Shown piece after piece: positions 1 to 5,703 of a stretch of DNA of 19,955 nucleotides. The stretch comes from an uncultured Oscillospiraceae bacterium. Lineage in GTDB: Bacteria > Bacillota > Clostridia > Oscillospirales > Acutalibacteraceae. Position numbers and translations under genes: made by a program. The notes beneath the pieces were generated by a model. The model was not told the DNA's origin. It saw only the letters and a program-made list of their open reading frames with translations, and made no database searches. Every line of letters begins with the position of its first letter. Position 1 is the first letter of the stretch. The stretch spans positions 1 through 19,955 of the forward strand of contig CAJUNQ010000052.1 of the NCBI GenBank assembly GCA_910587835.1, written 5' to 3'.

Positions 1-7
1 CGCCGTC

Positions 8-107
8 TTTTTACCCAGAAGGGGCCCCTTTCTGCGTCAAAAATCCTCGCCAATCGGAAGATTGCCTTGCGGTTTTTTCCTTGAAATGAACCCCTTCTGG
101 GTAAAAA
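8..107. repeat. 100-bp element with perfect 17-bp terminal inverted repeats
   Basis: Positions 8-24 (TTTTTACCCAGAAGGGG) and 91-107 are perfect reverse complements of 17 bp and enclose a 66-bp centre. The centre carries its own small hairpin (CAATC at 51-55 with GATTG at 60-64). A shortened relative of the arm (CTTCTGGGTAGAAA) recurs near 289-302. Size and perfect ends resemble a miniature inverted-repeat element or a large hairpin repeat. No target-site duplication is evident directly outside the arms, so mobility is only inferred. Confidence 0.6.
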
Positions 108-374
108 TTCGTCATTCCCTCTATTTTCAAACAAGCCCTAGGGACAAGGAACGCTGCCGCCTTGCCGCCCACGCCATTCAAAAGCTGGTCAAAACCAACG
201 AGGAGATTCTCCGGCTGTTTTAGGGTGAGCTCCCCGTTGACACAGGTCTTTTGAGCGAGCAGAGACATCTTGGGCAGATTCATGCCATCTTCTGGGTAGA
301 AAGCTCTTGAAGTATGAGAGGTAATAAAAGCCGCAAGCAACTTGCCGAATCCCTGTTCCCAGCTTATGAAGGCA
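108..374. other. stretch without a confident gene
   Basis: No open frame here has a convincing start, ribosome site and recognisable product. The minus frame through 11-340 repeats a short FYPE peptide only because the ACCCAGAAG repeat is translated twice. On the plus strand a frame ending at the TAG near 222 reads like the tail of a helical protein (…AIQKLVKTNEEILRLF), which could be a gene remnant. The ends of a foldable RNA-like region lie at its right side. Confidence 0.4.
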
Positions 375-500
375 CACCCTGGCCGCCACTTCTCCCGTCA
401 GGCCAGGAGGTCTGCGGCCAGAGCCGGACCCTTTTCCCAAGAACATCCCCGGCTTCACACCACACATTCTCGTGGGTTCGCGGCCTGGGGCAGGGCGTTC
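375..500 (-). ncRNA. candidate structured RNA (possible omega-RNA-like remnant)
   Basis: Read on the minus strand, the segment folds into several nested helices. An 8-bp stem (414-421 with 379-386) is capped by an inner CTCC/GGAG helix. A 6-bp stem pairs 449-454 with 422-427, and a short CCAC/GTGG hairpin lies at 460-477. A closing helix pairs 491-497 with 375-381 and competes over three bases with the 8-bp stem. The layout, and phrases such as GGTGTGAAGCCGGGGATG, remind me of the guide RNAs attached to IS200/IS605 TnpB or IscB elements. No nuclease gene accompanies it, so it would be an orphan or remnant. The helices are seen; the family is a guess from memory. Confidence 0.32.
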
Positions 501-606
501 CCAAAGCTTGTCCTTTGCCGCAAGGCGGACACTTTTTAAGTCTTTCAGCAGCATAGCAAACTTGTGTGAATCTCAATAAATTTTTTAACATTTATGAAAT
601 TTCAGC

Positions 607-635
607 TTGCAATTTGTCGAACACAGCAGTATAAT
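607..635 (+). promoter_or_regulatory. sigma-A promoter of the epimerase/dehydrogenase operon
   Basis: TTGCAA at 607-612 is followed after exactly 17 bp by a perfect TATAAT at 630-635. This puts the start of transcription near 642 and leaves a leader of about 47 bases before the first ATG. Confidence 0.75.
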
Positions 636-641
636 GGGGCT

Positions 642-661
642 GTCATGTACTGATTCATGAC
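642..661. promoter_or_regulatory. operator-like palindrome at the transcription start
   Basis: GTCATGTACTGATTCATGAC is a dyad matching at 7 of 8 positions in each half. It covers roughly +1 to +20 relative to the inferred start site. A repressor bound here would block transcription. No candidate repressor gene of the LacI or GntR type is present in the window, so the cognate protein is unknown. Confidence 0.5.
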
Positions 662-688
662 CCTACATAAACCCCAAGGAGGCGCACC

Positions 689-1516
689 ATGAACGAATTT
701 CAGAATTTCGCAGTCATGTCCTATTCCTTTCATGGCCTGAAAAATATCGGAGCCATCGACATCTTCGGCTATCTTGAGACCGTCCGCTACCGCTACAACC
801 TGCAAACCGCAGACATCTGGAACGGAATGCTGGCGTCCACTGAAGAGGAGTACCTGGCCAAGGTCAAGGCGGGCATTGACGAGCGGGGCCTTGAGGTGGT
901 CAATTTCTGCTGCGACCGGGCTCATATCTGGGACAACGACCCCAAGGAGCGGGCGGAAAACGAGGCCCGGGCCTGGGAGTACATCAAGGCCGGCAAAGCC
1001 CTGGGGGCCAAAACCATCCGCATCGACGTGGGCGTCCGGGAGGACAAGGCCACAGAGGAGCAGCTTGCCTATGTGGCGGAAAAGTACCAGGCCTATTGCG
1101 ACGAGGCGGCGAAATTCGGCGCCAAGCTGGGGCCCGAAAACCACTGGGGCGCCTCCTGGGACCCGGAGCTGATCGAGGCTCTGTTCCAGCGGGTGGACCG
1201 GCCCAACTTCGGGCTGCTGCTGCACCTGGGCAACTGGTTTGGCAGCGAGGAGGAAAAGGACGCCTGCGACCGCCGGTTCGCCAGCCGGGCCATGCATATT
1301 CACATAAACTACGAGCACTGCGTGGACGCCGACCGGGTGCTGCCCGCCCTGAAGGAGGCCGGGTATTCCGGCTGTTGGAGCGTGGAGAGCCACAAGTCCA
1401 CCAACGAGTATAACAATGTGGCCTTCCAGCTGGCCCAGGCCCGCCGGGTGCTGGCCCCCCTCAGCTACGACGGCTCCTGGAAGCTGGCCCCGCCGTCGGT
1501 GCTGCCCAACTCCTGA
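689..1516 (+). CDS. sugar phosphate isomerase/epimerase-like TIM-barrel protein
   Basis: This 275-residue protein has the size and layout of the xylose-isomerase-like TIM barrel family (AP endonuclease 2 fold), whose members isomerise or epimerise sugars or act on keto-sugar intermediates. Likely metal ligands are Glu150 in the PENHWG motif, His205 in the HIHINYEH strand and Glu233 in SVESHK, placed as in the family. The start at 689 is supported by AAGGAGG about 8 bases upstream and a good promoter. There is no signal peptide, so it is cytoplasmic. A Gfo/Idh/MocA dehydrogenase begins 110 bases downstream with no terminator between, so the two probably form an operon and act on the same sugar. 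The substrate cannot be read from the sequence. Confidence 0.85.
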   Translation: MNEFQNFAVMSYSFHGLKNIGAIDIFGYLETVRYRYNLQTADIWNGMLASTEEEYLAKVKAGIDERGLEVVNFCCDRAHIWDNDPKERAENEARAWEYIKAGKALGAKTIRIDVGVREDKATEEQLAYVAEKYQAYCDEAAKFGAKLGPENHWGASWDPELIEALFQRVDRPNFGLLLHLGNWFGSEEEKDACDRRFASRAMHIHINYEHCVDADRVLPALKEAGYSGCWSVESHKSTNEYNNVAFQLAQARRVLAPLSYDGSWKLAPPSVLPNS

Positions 1517-1625
1517 CAGGCCCAGGCGCAAGCAGGAGAAAGCCCCTCTCCCCTGCCTCACGCGCCGCATCCCTTGTCATAAAACAAAAATGCTTTTCCA
1601 TCACGCAGAATCAGAGGTGTTTATC

Positions 1626-2804
1626 ATGAAAGAAGTGAGAGTTGCACTGATCGGCACAGGCGTAATCTCCCACCAGCACATGGAGCGGTATGGGAAAATC
1701 TCCAACGCGAAGGTGGTGGCCGCCTGCGATATCGACAAGAAAAAGCTGGAAGCCTGGGGCGAAAGGTACCAGGTCAAGGACCTTTACACCGACTACCGGG
1801 AGCTGCTGAAGCGGGACGACATTGACGGGGTGGACGTGTGCCTGCACAACAACCTCCATGTGCCCATGTCCCTGGAGGTGCTGAAAGCAGGGAAGCACTG
1901 CTACTGCGAAAAGCCCATGGCGGCCTCTTACGCAGACGCAAAGCTGCTGTACGACCTGGCGAAAAGGTCCGGCAAGGAGCTGTCCATCCATCTGGACATG
2001 ATGTTTCTGCCCCAGAGCCGGGTGGCCCGGCAGATGGTGGAGGCGGGAGAGCTGGGCCATGTGTACCACGCCCGCTCGGTGGGCCTGCGCCGCAGAATGC
2101 GCCCCGGCCTGGACGTGCCTCCCCCGGCCTTCTCCCGGGACTTTATCACCAAGCGCTGGGCCGGGCACGGGGCCCTGTATGACATGGGGGTATACCACAT
2201 CTCCCAGCTGCTGTACATTCTGGGCACGCCAAAGCTGGAGCGTGTCACCGGCCGCACCTACCAGGAGGTGGCCTATAACAGCGGCCCCGCCGCAGACGCG
2301 GGCATGGAGGTGGAGGAGCTGGGCGTTGGCTTCGCCACCTATGAAAAGGGCCTGACTCTGGATGTGATCGAGTCCTGGGCCATCCACATGGACGAGCTCG
2401 GGCCCGCGTTTCTGGTGGGCAGCAAGGGCGGCCTCAAGCTGACCCAGGAGGACGTGTACGGCCGCTCCCTGCCCAATCTCAAGTTCCTGACCACCAGGGG
2501 CTTTGCCGACGTGGACATTGACCTGAAAACCGCCTCCAACGCCATGACCGAGGGCTTCCTGGACCCCAAGACCCGGTTCCTGGAAAATGACCAGACCTGC
2601 TGGATCGGGTATCTCTCCGGCGAGCTGGAGGAGCGGTATGACACTGCCTGGCTGGCGCTGCAGACCATGCTGGTCAGCGAGGGCATCTTCCTTTCCAGCG
2701 AGCTGGGCCGGGAGATTCAGGCCGACGAGATCGAGGCCCTGTCCCGCTCCACCGCTGTCCACCACCAGGAGACGGAGTGGGGAGAGTTCCACTATGACTT
2801 CTGA
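1626..2804 (+). CDS. Gfo/Idh/MocA family NAD(P)-dependent oxidoreductase
   Basis: This 392-residue protein is a sugar or polyol dehydrogenase of the Gfo/Idh/MocA family. The N-terminal Rossmann fold has the GTGVIS dinucleotide-binding turn at residues 10-15, and Asp35 ends the second strand. The EKP motif that closes over the cofactor is at 95-97. The C-terminal domain has the DMGVYH motif with Asp186 and His191, the usual catalytic pair. The open frame extends upstream to 1416, but that part lies within the previous gene. The ATG at 1626 gives the family N-terminus (MKEVRVALIG) and is preceded by a modest AGAGGTG ribosome site. It is the second gene of the operon and is followed by a strong terminator. 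The partner TIM-barrel protein suggests sequential oxidation and isomerisation or cleavage of a sugar. Confidence 0.88.
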   Translation: MKEVRVALIGTGVISHQHMERYGKISNAKVVAACDIDKKKLEAWGERYQVKDLYTDYRELLKRDDIDGVDVCLHNNLHVPMSLEVLKAGKHCYCEKPMAASYADAKLLYDLAKRSGKELSIHLDMMFLPQSRVARQMVEAGELGHVYHARSVGLRRRMRPGLDVPPPAFSRDFITKRWAGHGALYDMGVYHISQLLYILGTPKLERVTGRTYQEVAYNSGPAADAGMEVEELGVGFATYEKGLTLDVIESWAIHMDELGPAFLVGSKGGLKLTQEDVYGRSLPNLKFLTTRGFADVDIDLKTASNAMTEGFLDPKTRFLENDQTCWIGYLSGELEERYDTAWLALQTMLVSEGIFLSSELGREIQADEIEALSRSTAVHHQETEWGEFHYDF

Positions 2805-2841
2805 ACGCTTTAACTTCTGAGCCAAAAGTCCGACAATACAT

Positions 2842-2896
2842 AACAGCCTGCCGCGCTCTGCCCTTTGGGCTCAGAACGCAGCAGGCTGTTCGCTTT
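2842..2896 (+). terminator. rho-independent terminator after the dehydrogenase gene
   Basis: AACAGCCTGC at 2842-2851 pairs perfectly with GCAGGCTGTT at 2881-2890. An inner GCCC/GGGC hairpin lies at 2860-2870, and CGCTTTT follows. It begins 37 bases after the stop codon of the preceding gene. Confidence 0.8.
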
Positions 2897-2917
2897 TAAA
2901 CCGGAAAGCTAATAGAA

Positions 2918-3033
2918 TATAGTAAACGCACTTGAAAATCGATATTTATCGATTTTCAAGCAGGGCGGCGCAGGTACGCCCGTGCCGCCGGGTTCAAAAG
3001 AGGTATCATCTCTTTTGAACTGCGTTAACTATA
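2918..3033. repeat. cloverleaf-forming palindromic element
   Basis: Outer arms 2918-2930 and 3021-3033 are 13-bp inverted repeats with one mismatch. Between them are three hairpins back to back. The first, 2931-2960, has a perfect 13-bp stem with a 4-base loop. The second, 2961-2991, is a GC-rich imperfect hairpin. The third, 2992-3020, has a perfect 11-bp stem (GTTCAAAAGAG) with a 7-base loop. Together they make a four-way, cloverleaf-shaped fold of 116 bp with almost no unpaired linker. It lies just after a terminator, between genes, and has no open frame. It most resembles a non-autonomous palindromic mobile repeat. Confidence 0.7.
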
Positions 3034-3384
3034 AAATATCGCGGGGCCCGACAGCCCGCCGCAATGCCTTCGTCCTTACCGAATATGGGCGGCCCCACCT
3101 TTGCCCCTGACAAATCCGCTCACAAAAAAGTCTCAAGCGGATTTTGGCAGTGTCTGCGGTTGTTCAGGCAGTGTCTGACAAAGCCCCAAGCAAGGAGGCC
3201 TCATTTAGCGAAACACACAAAAAAGATTTTTTCCTTTGGGTCAGCATCATTTCATCGCTCGCTTTTGCGTATCTTGCTCATGGGTCAACTTTACAAACAA
3301 CCCCAGCCGAGACACATTTCCCGGACATCCGGCCCATGACCCGCATAGAATACTCTATCAATCATTCAAAAAGGAGCGTTGCTT
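3034..3384. other. intergenic stretch with hairpin and short direct repeats
   Basis: No gene is supported here. A 9-bp perfect stem (AAATCCGCT at 3112-3120 with 3136-3144) ends in a short T run and could be a weak terminator. GGCAGTGTCTG occurs twice, at 3146-3156 and 3169-3179, 23 bp apart. A CCGGACATCCGG palindrome lies at 3321-3332. The ribosome site AAGGAG for the following gene is at 3371-3376. No strong promoter was found for that gene; TAGAAT at 3346-3351 is a possible -10. Confidence 0.4.
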
Positions 3385-3891
3385 ATGAGCCCCTTGTCCA
3401 GCGCCCATCTTCTCCCCGCACTGCGCGGCAATCCCCAGGCCCAGGCCAGAATCACCGGCAGCAGGAGCTTTCCTGACATAACCGGCTGGGTAAGGTTTTA
3501 TCAGACAGATGAAGGCGTTATTGTCTATGCTGAAGTCAGCGGCCTTCCTCTCGCCGGCCAGCCCTGCCAGGAGCGTATTTTCGGCTTTCACATCCACCAG
3601 GGTGCCACCTGTGAGAACGGCGGAGAGGAGCCGTTCCCGCACGCCATGTCCCACTACAACCCCAAAAACTGTGCGCATCCATACCACGCGGGCGACCTGC
3701 CCCCCCTGTTTGGGAATAACGGCCTCGCCGTGTCGGCGGTTTTAACCGACCGTTTTCTGGTAGACGACGTGATTGGCAAGGTTGTGATTCTCCACAGCCA
3801 CCCCGACGATTTCACCACCCAGCCCTCGGGCAGCTCCGGCACAAAAATTGCCTGCGGTGTGATCCAGAGAACAGCCGGCTCCTGCGACTAA
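3385..3891 (+). CDS. Cu/Zn superoxide dismutase family protein
   Basis: This 168-residue protein aligns by motif with Cu/Zn superoxide dismutases, which turn superoxide into hydrogen peroxide and oxygen. Copper and zinc ligands are visible in order: His69 and His71 (FHIHQG), His90 (SHYNP), His98 and His101, Asp104 (HAGDLPPL), and His137 before PDD. Cys76 and Cys157 (ACGVI) match the conserved disulphide pair. The electrostatic-guide arginine before ACGVI is replaced by Lys154 in GTKIACGVI. The ATG at 3385 lies 8 bases after AAGGAG; the frame extends only two codons further. Unlike most bacterial SodC proteins it has no signal peptide, so it appears cytoplasmic. Family membership is clear, but activity is not proven given the lysine and an inserted Cys96 among the ligands. 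Confidence 0.88.
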   Translation: MSPLSSAHLLPALRGNPQAQARITGSRSFPDITGWVRFYQTDEGVIVYAEVSGLPLAGQPCQERIFGFHIHQGATCENGGEEPFPHAMSHYNPKNCAHPYHAGDLPPLFGNNGLAVSAVLTDRFLVDDVIGKVVILHSHPDDFTTQPSGSSGTKIACGVIQRTAGSCD

Positions 3892-3955
3892 GCCCCACAA
3901 GATACCGCCAGCGCCCAAGCAAGCATTCCGTGCATCCGATGGCGTCACCCTGGGC

Positions 3956-4019
3956 GCGGGCAAAAAACTTCGCGCATCCATCCATGCGGGTGCGCGAATT
4001 GGGTCCAGCGTCACGCTGG
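3956..4019 (+). repeat. 64-bp dispersed repeat, copy 1
   Basis: The unit begins GCGGGCAAAAA and ends CCAGCGTCACGCTGG. It contains two hairpins: CGCGCA with TGCGCG, and CCAGCG with CGCTGG around TCA. This copy differs from copies 2 and 3 at only a few positions. It lies directly after the superoxide dismutase gene and is preceded by a degenerate partial unit near 3941-3955. Confidence 0.85.
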
Positions 4020-4053
4020 TGGCCCTACCTTGCCTAAAAAACGCCACCCGCTC

Positions 4054-4117
4054 GCGGGCAAAAAGCTTCGCTCATCCATCCACGCAGGTGCGCGAATTGG
4101 GTCCAGCGTCACGCTGG
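4054..4117 (+). repeat. 64-bp dispersed repeat, copy 2
   Basis: Same unit, starting 98 bp after copy 1. The sequence just before it (AAAACGCCACCCGCTCGCGG) also precedes the distant copy at 19328, so the full element is longer than 64 bp there. Confidence 0.85.
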
Positions 4118-4119
4118 GC

Positions 4120-4183
4120 GCGGGCAAAAAGCTTCGCGCATCCATCCATGCGGGTGCGCGAAGCGGGTCCAGCGTCACGCTGG
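4120..4183 (+). repeat. 64-bp dispersed repeat, copy 3
   Basis: Same unit, in tandem with copy 2 at a 66-bp period. It differs mainly by GAAGCGGG for GAATTGGG. The promoter of the next gene begins six bases after its end. Confidence 0.85.
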
Positions 4184-4188
4184 CTCTG

Positions 4189-4217
4189 TTGATTCCACCG
4201 CTCTGCTGTGCTATACT
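4189..4217 (+). promoter_or_regulatory. sigma-A promoter of the DUF5714-like gene
   Basis: TTGATT at 4189-4194, a 17-bp spacer and TATACT at 4212-4217. The start of transcription would be near 4224, about 42 bases before the ATG. Confidence 0.7.
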
Positions 4218-4265
4218 AGGATTAGTTTCGTTGGTCAAATTAAAACTTGCAGGAGGTTCAGCCGC

Positions 4266-4964
4266 ATGAACATAAAAGAGGAATGCTTGATTTGCAAGGA
4301 GATATTGGAGTACTTAGAACAAGACGAACGGATGGAATGCGCTATTTGCCACAAAAAAGAAAACAGTAAAACCAGATGTGTGAACGGCCACTATGTCTGC
4401 AATGAATGTCATACCAAGGGGATGGACAGCATCGTCAAAATCTGTCTCGAGGAAACATCGGATGACCCTGTTGAGATCATGGAAAAGCTGATGTCTCAGC
4501 CATTTTGCCATATGCATGGGCCGGAGCATCATGTTATGGTAGGCGCCGCACTTCTGACAGCCTATAAAAATGCGGGCGGTGATATTGACCTCCCCGCCGC
4601 CTTGATGGAGATGATGAACCGGGGGAAAAGCGTCCCTGGAGGCGCCTGCGGGTTTTGGGGCGCTTGTGGAGCGGGCATAAGCTCCGGCATGTTCATTTCT
4701 ATCATATCGAAGTCCACGCCTCTCGCCAAGGAACCCTTTGCGTTGTCCCATCAGATGACCTCGACAGCCCTTGGGAAGATTGGAGAGATGGGCGGGCCAA
4801 GATGCTGTAAAAGAGACTCTTTCCTTTCCATCTTGGCTGCGGTTGATTTTGTGAAGGAGCATTTCGGCGTTACGATGGGAGAATCAAAGGTGGTCTGCCA
4901 CTACGCCCACGGGAATAATCAATGCATTGGCAACCGCTGCCCCTTTTCAAACGTGTGTCAATAG
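4266..4964 (+). CDS. Cys-rich DUF5714-like protein
   Basis: This 232-residue protein of unknown function resembles the DUF5714 family found in anaerobic Firmicutes and methanogens, judged from memory of its layout. The N-terminal part is a metal-binding segment with Cys pairs at 7/10, 25/28 and 45/48, plus Cys38, in the pattern of two zinc ribbons. The middle has a PFCHMHGPEHH segment, a helical region and a glycine-rich GGACGFWGACGAG turn that may bind a cofactor. A second cysteine cluster (CHYAHGNNQCIGNRCPFSNVC) closes the protein and could hold a metal or iron-sulphur cluster. The start is fixed by AGGAGG about 9 bases upstream and a good promoter. DUF5714-like genes can neighbour methyltransferase genes; one remains at 9437 beyond the interrupting genes. 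Confidence 0.7.
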   Translation: MNIKEECLICKEILEYLEQDERMECAICHKKENSKTRCVNGHYVCNECHTKGMDSIVKICLEETSDDPVEIMEKLMSQPFCHMHGPEHHVMVGAALLTAYKNAGGDIDLPAALMEMMNRGKSVPGGACGFWGACGAGISSGMFISIISKSTPLAKEPFALSHQMTSTALGKIGEMGGPRCCKRDSFLSILAAVDFVKEHFGVTMGESKVVCHYAHGNNQCIGNRCPFSNVCQ

Positions 4965-5436
4965 TAGAATAACAACAAAAGGAAACGGTGTAACCCATTT
5001 TTACTGAGTTACACCGCGTCCTATATAAAAGCTTACTTATCCGGCGTTTCCAAAAGATACACTCTGCTTATTTTTTATTCCTGTGTTGGCTCTACACCGC
5101 CGACAGAGCGCTCGCACGATATCACGCCACTGCGCTTTTGAGGTGCGGAAACCATCTTACCAATCGGCGAATCATTTACAATCCCCCCATAATCGTATGA
5201 TTCATACCCTCATCTCCCTATAAGCTGTTTTTGTAAATATGTATGTGCCGCCGCGAAACGAAAAAATTCGCGGCTGATTACTGGCTCAGTCCTTCTCCAG
5301 CTTTTCAACGACACGGGCTAATGCTCCGGCGGGGGAGTAATAATCGTGAAATCAAAAAATGAAGCTGAAGAACAATCTATGACATCACCCAACTTTTCAT
5401 AGTACCATTGATAAGACGCGGTGACGTTCACCACTC
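4965..5436. other. gene-poor stretch with hairpins
   Basis: No supported gene. A 9-bp perfect stem (CGGTGTAAC at 4986-4994 with 5008-5016) follows the DUF5714-like gene and may end its transcript; the A-rich flank at 4965-4984 would give a U run on the minus strand. An 8-bp perfect hairpin is at 5250-5274. On the minus strand 5075-5209 is a 44-codon open frame ending in TAA with protein-like content but no good start, perhaps a gene tail. Confidence 0.4.
4986..5016. terminator. possible bidirectional terminator hairpin
   Basis: A perfect 9-bp stem with a 13-base loop lies 22 bases after the DUF5714-like stop codon. The T run is poor on the plus strand and better on the minus strand (the complement of the A-rich 4965-4984). 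Confidence 0.4.
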
Positions 5437-5703
5437 CTATCGCTTACTCCCCTTACATATCTGATTCCTTTGATTAAGAAGCTGCAAGGCATTTCGCGCA
5501 AGTTCAACTACCTGGCTGTGATTTCTCTCCCATATCATCTGCTGCAGCTCGTCTATACAGGCTGACAGCACACCCTCCACGCCCTGTGTTGCGGCGCTGC
5601 TGACTGGGTCGCTGTAGCGAACCGCCTCTGCCAGCCTTTTCACCTGGTGAGCCGCCTCACTCTGTAATCCAGATGTATCAAAGCTCCTGGCTTTCGTGGA
5701 CAA
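5437..5703 (-). pseudogene. C-terminal fragment of an unidentified helical protein
   Basis: The open frame gives up to 88 residues, helical and rich in charge (…QVKRLAEAVRYSDPVSS…). The only upstream start is a TTG at 5703 without a ribosome site, and the frame overlaps the end of the TIR gene by 26 bases. The first few codons still read the SPFH sequence of the upstream gene out of frame, so the true fragment probably begins near 5684. I read it as the tail of a separate gene, perhaps the cytoplasmic end of a membrane protein, joined here by deletion. The alternative is a real small translationally coupled partner. Confidence 0.45.

Noticed and set aside
11..340. 109-codon minus-strand frame at the left edge
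   Set aside because: No recognised domain; its repeated FYPE peptide comes from the inverted-repeat arm and a related sequence.
602..2825. Long minus-strand frames opposite the epimerase and dehydrogenase genes
   Set aside because: They have shadow composition and no ribosome sites, while the plus strand carries clear families.
3144..3476. Plus-strand frame of 110 codons before the superoxide dismutase gene
   Set aside because: It overlaps the real gene in another frame, has no ribosome site and shows no domain.
3956..4183. CRISPR array
   Set aside because: The units are 64 bp with irregular spacing, no unique spacers of constant length, and no cas genes.
4011..4238. Minus-strand open frame with a repeated RAPAWMD-type peptide
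   Set aside because: It is only the translation of the 64-bp DNA repeat, with no ribosome site.
5075..5209. 44-codon minus-strand frame (…DSPIGKMVSAPQKRSG…)
   Set aside because: Protein-like, but lacks a start and ribosome site, and I could not place it in a family; too weak to call.
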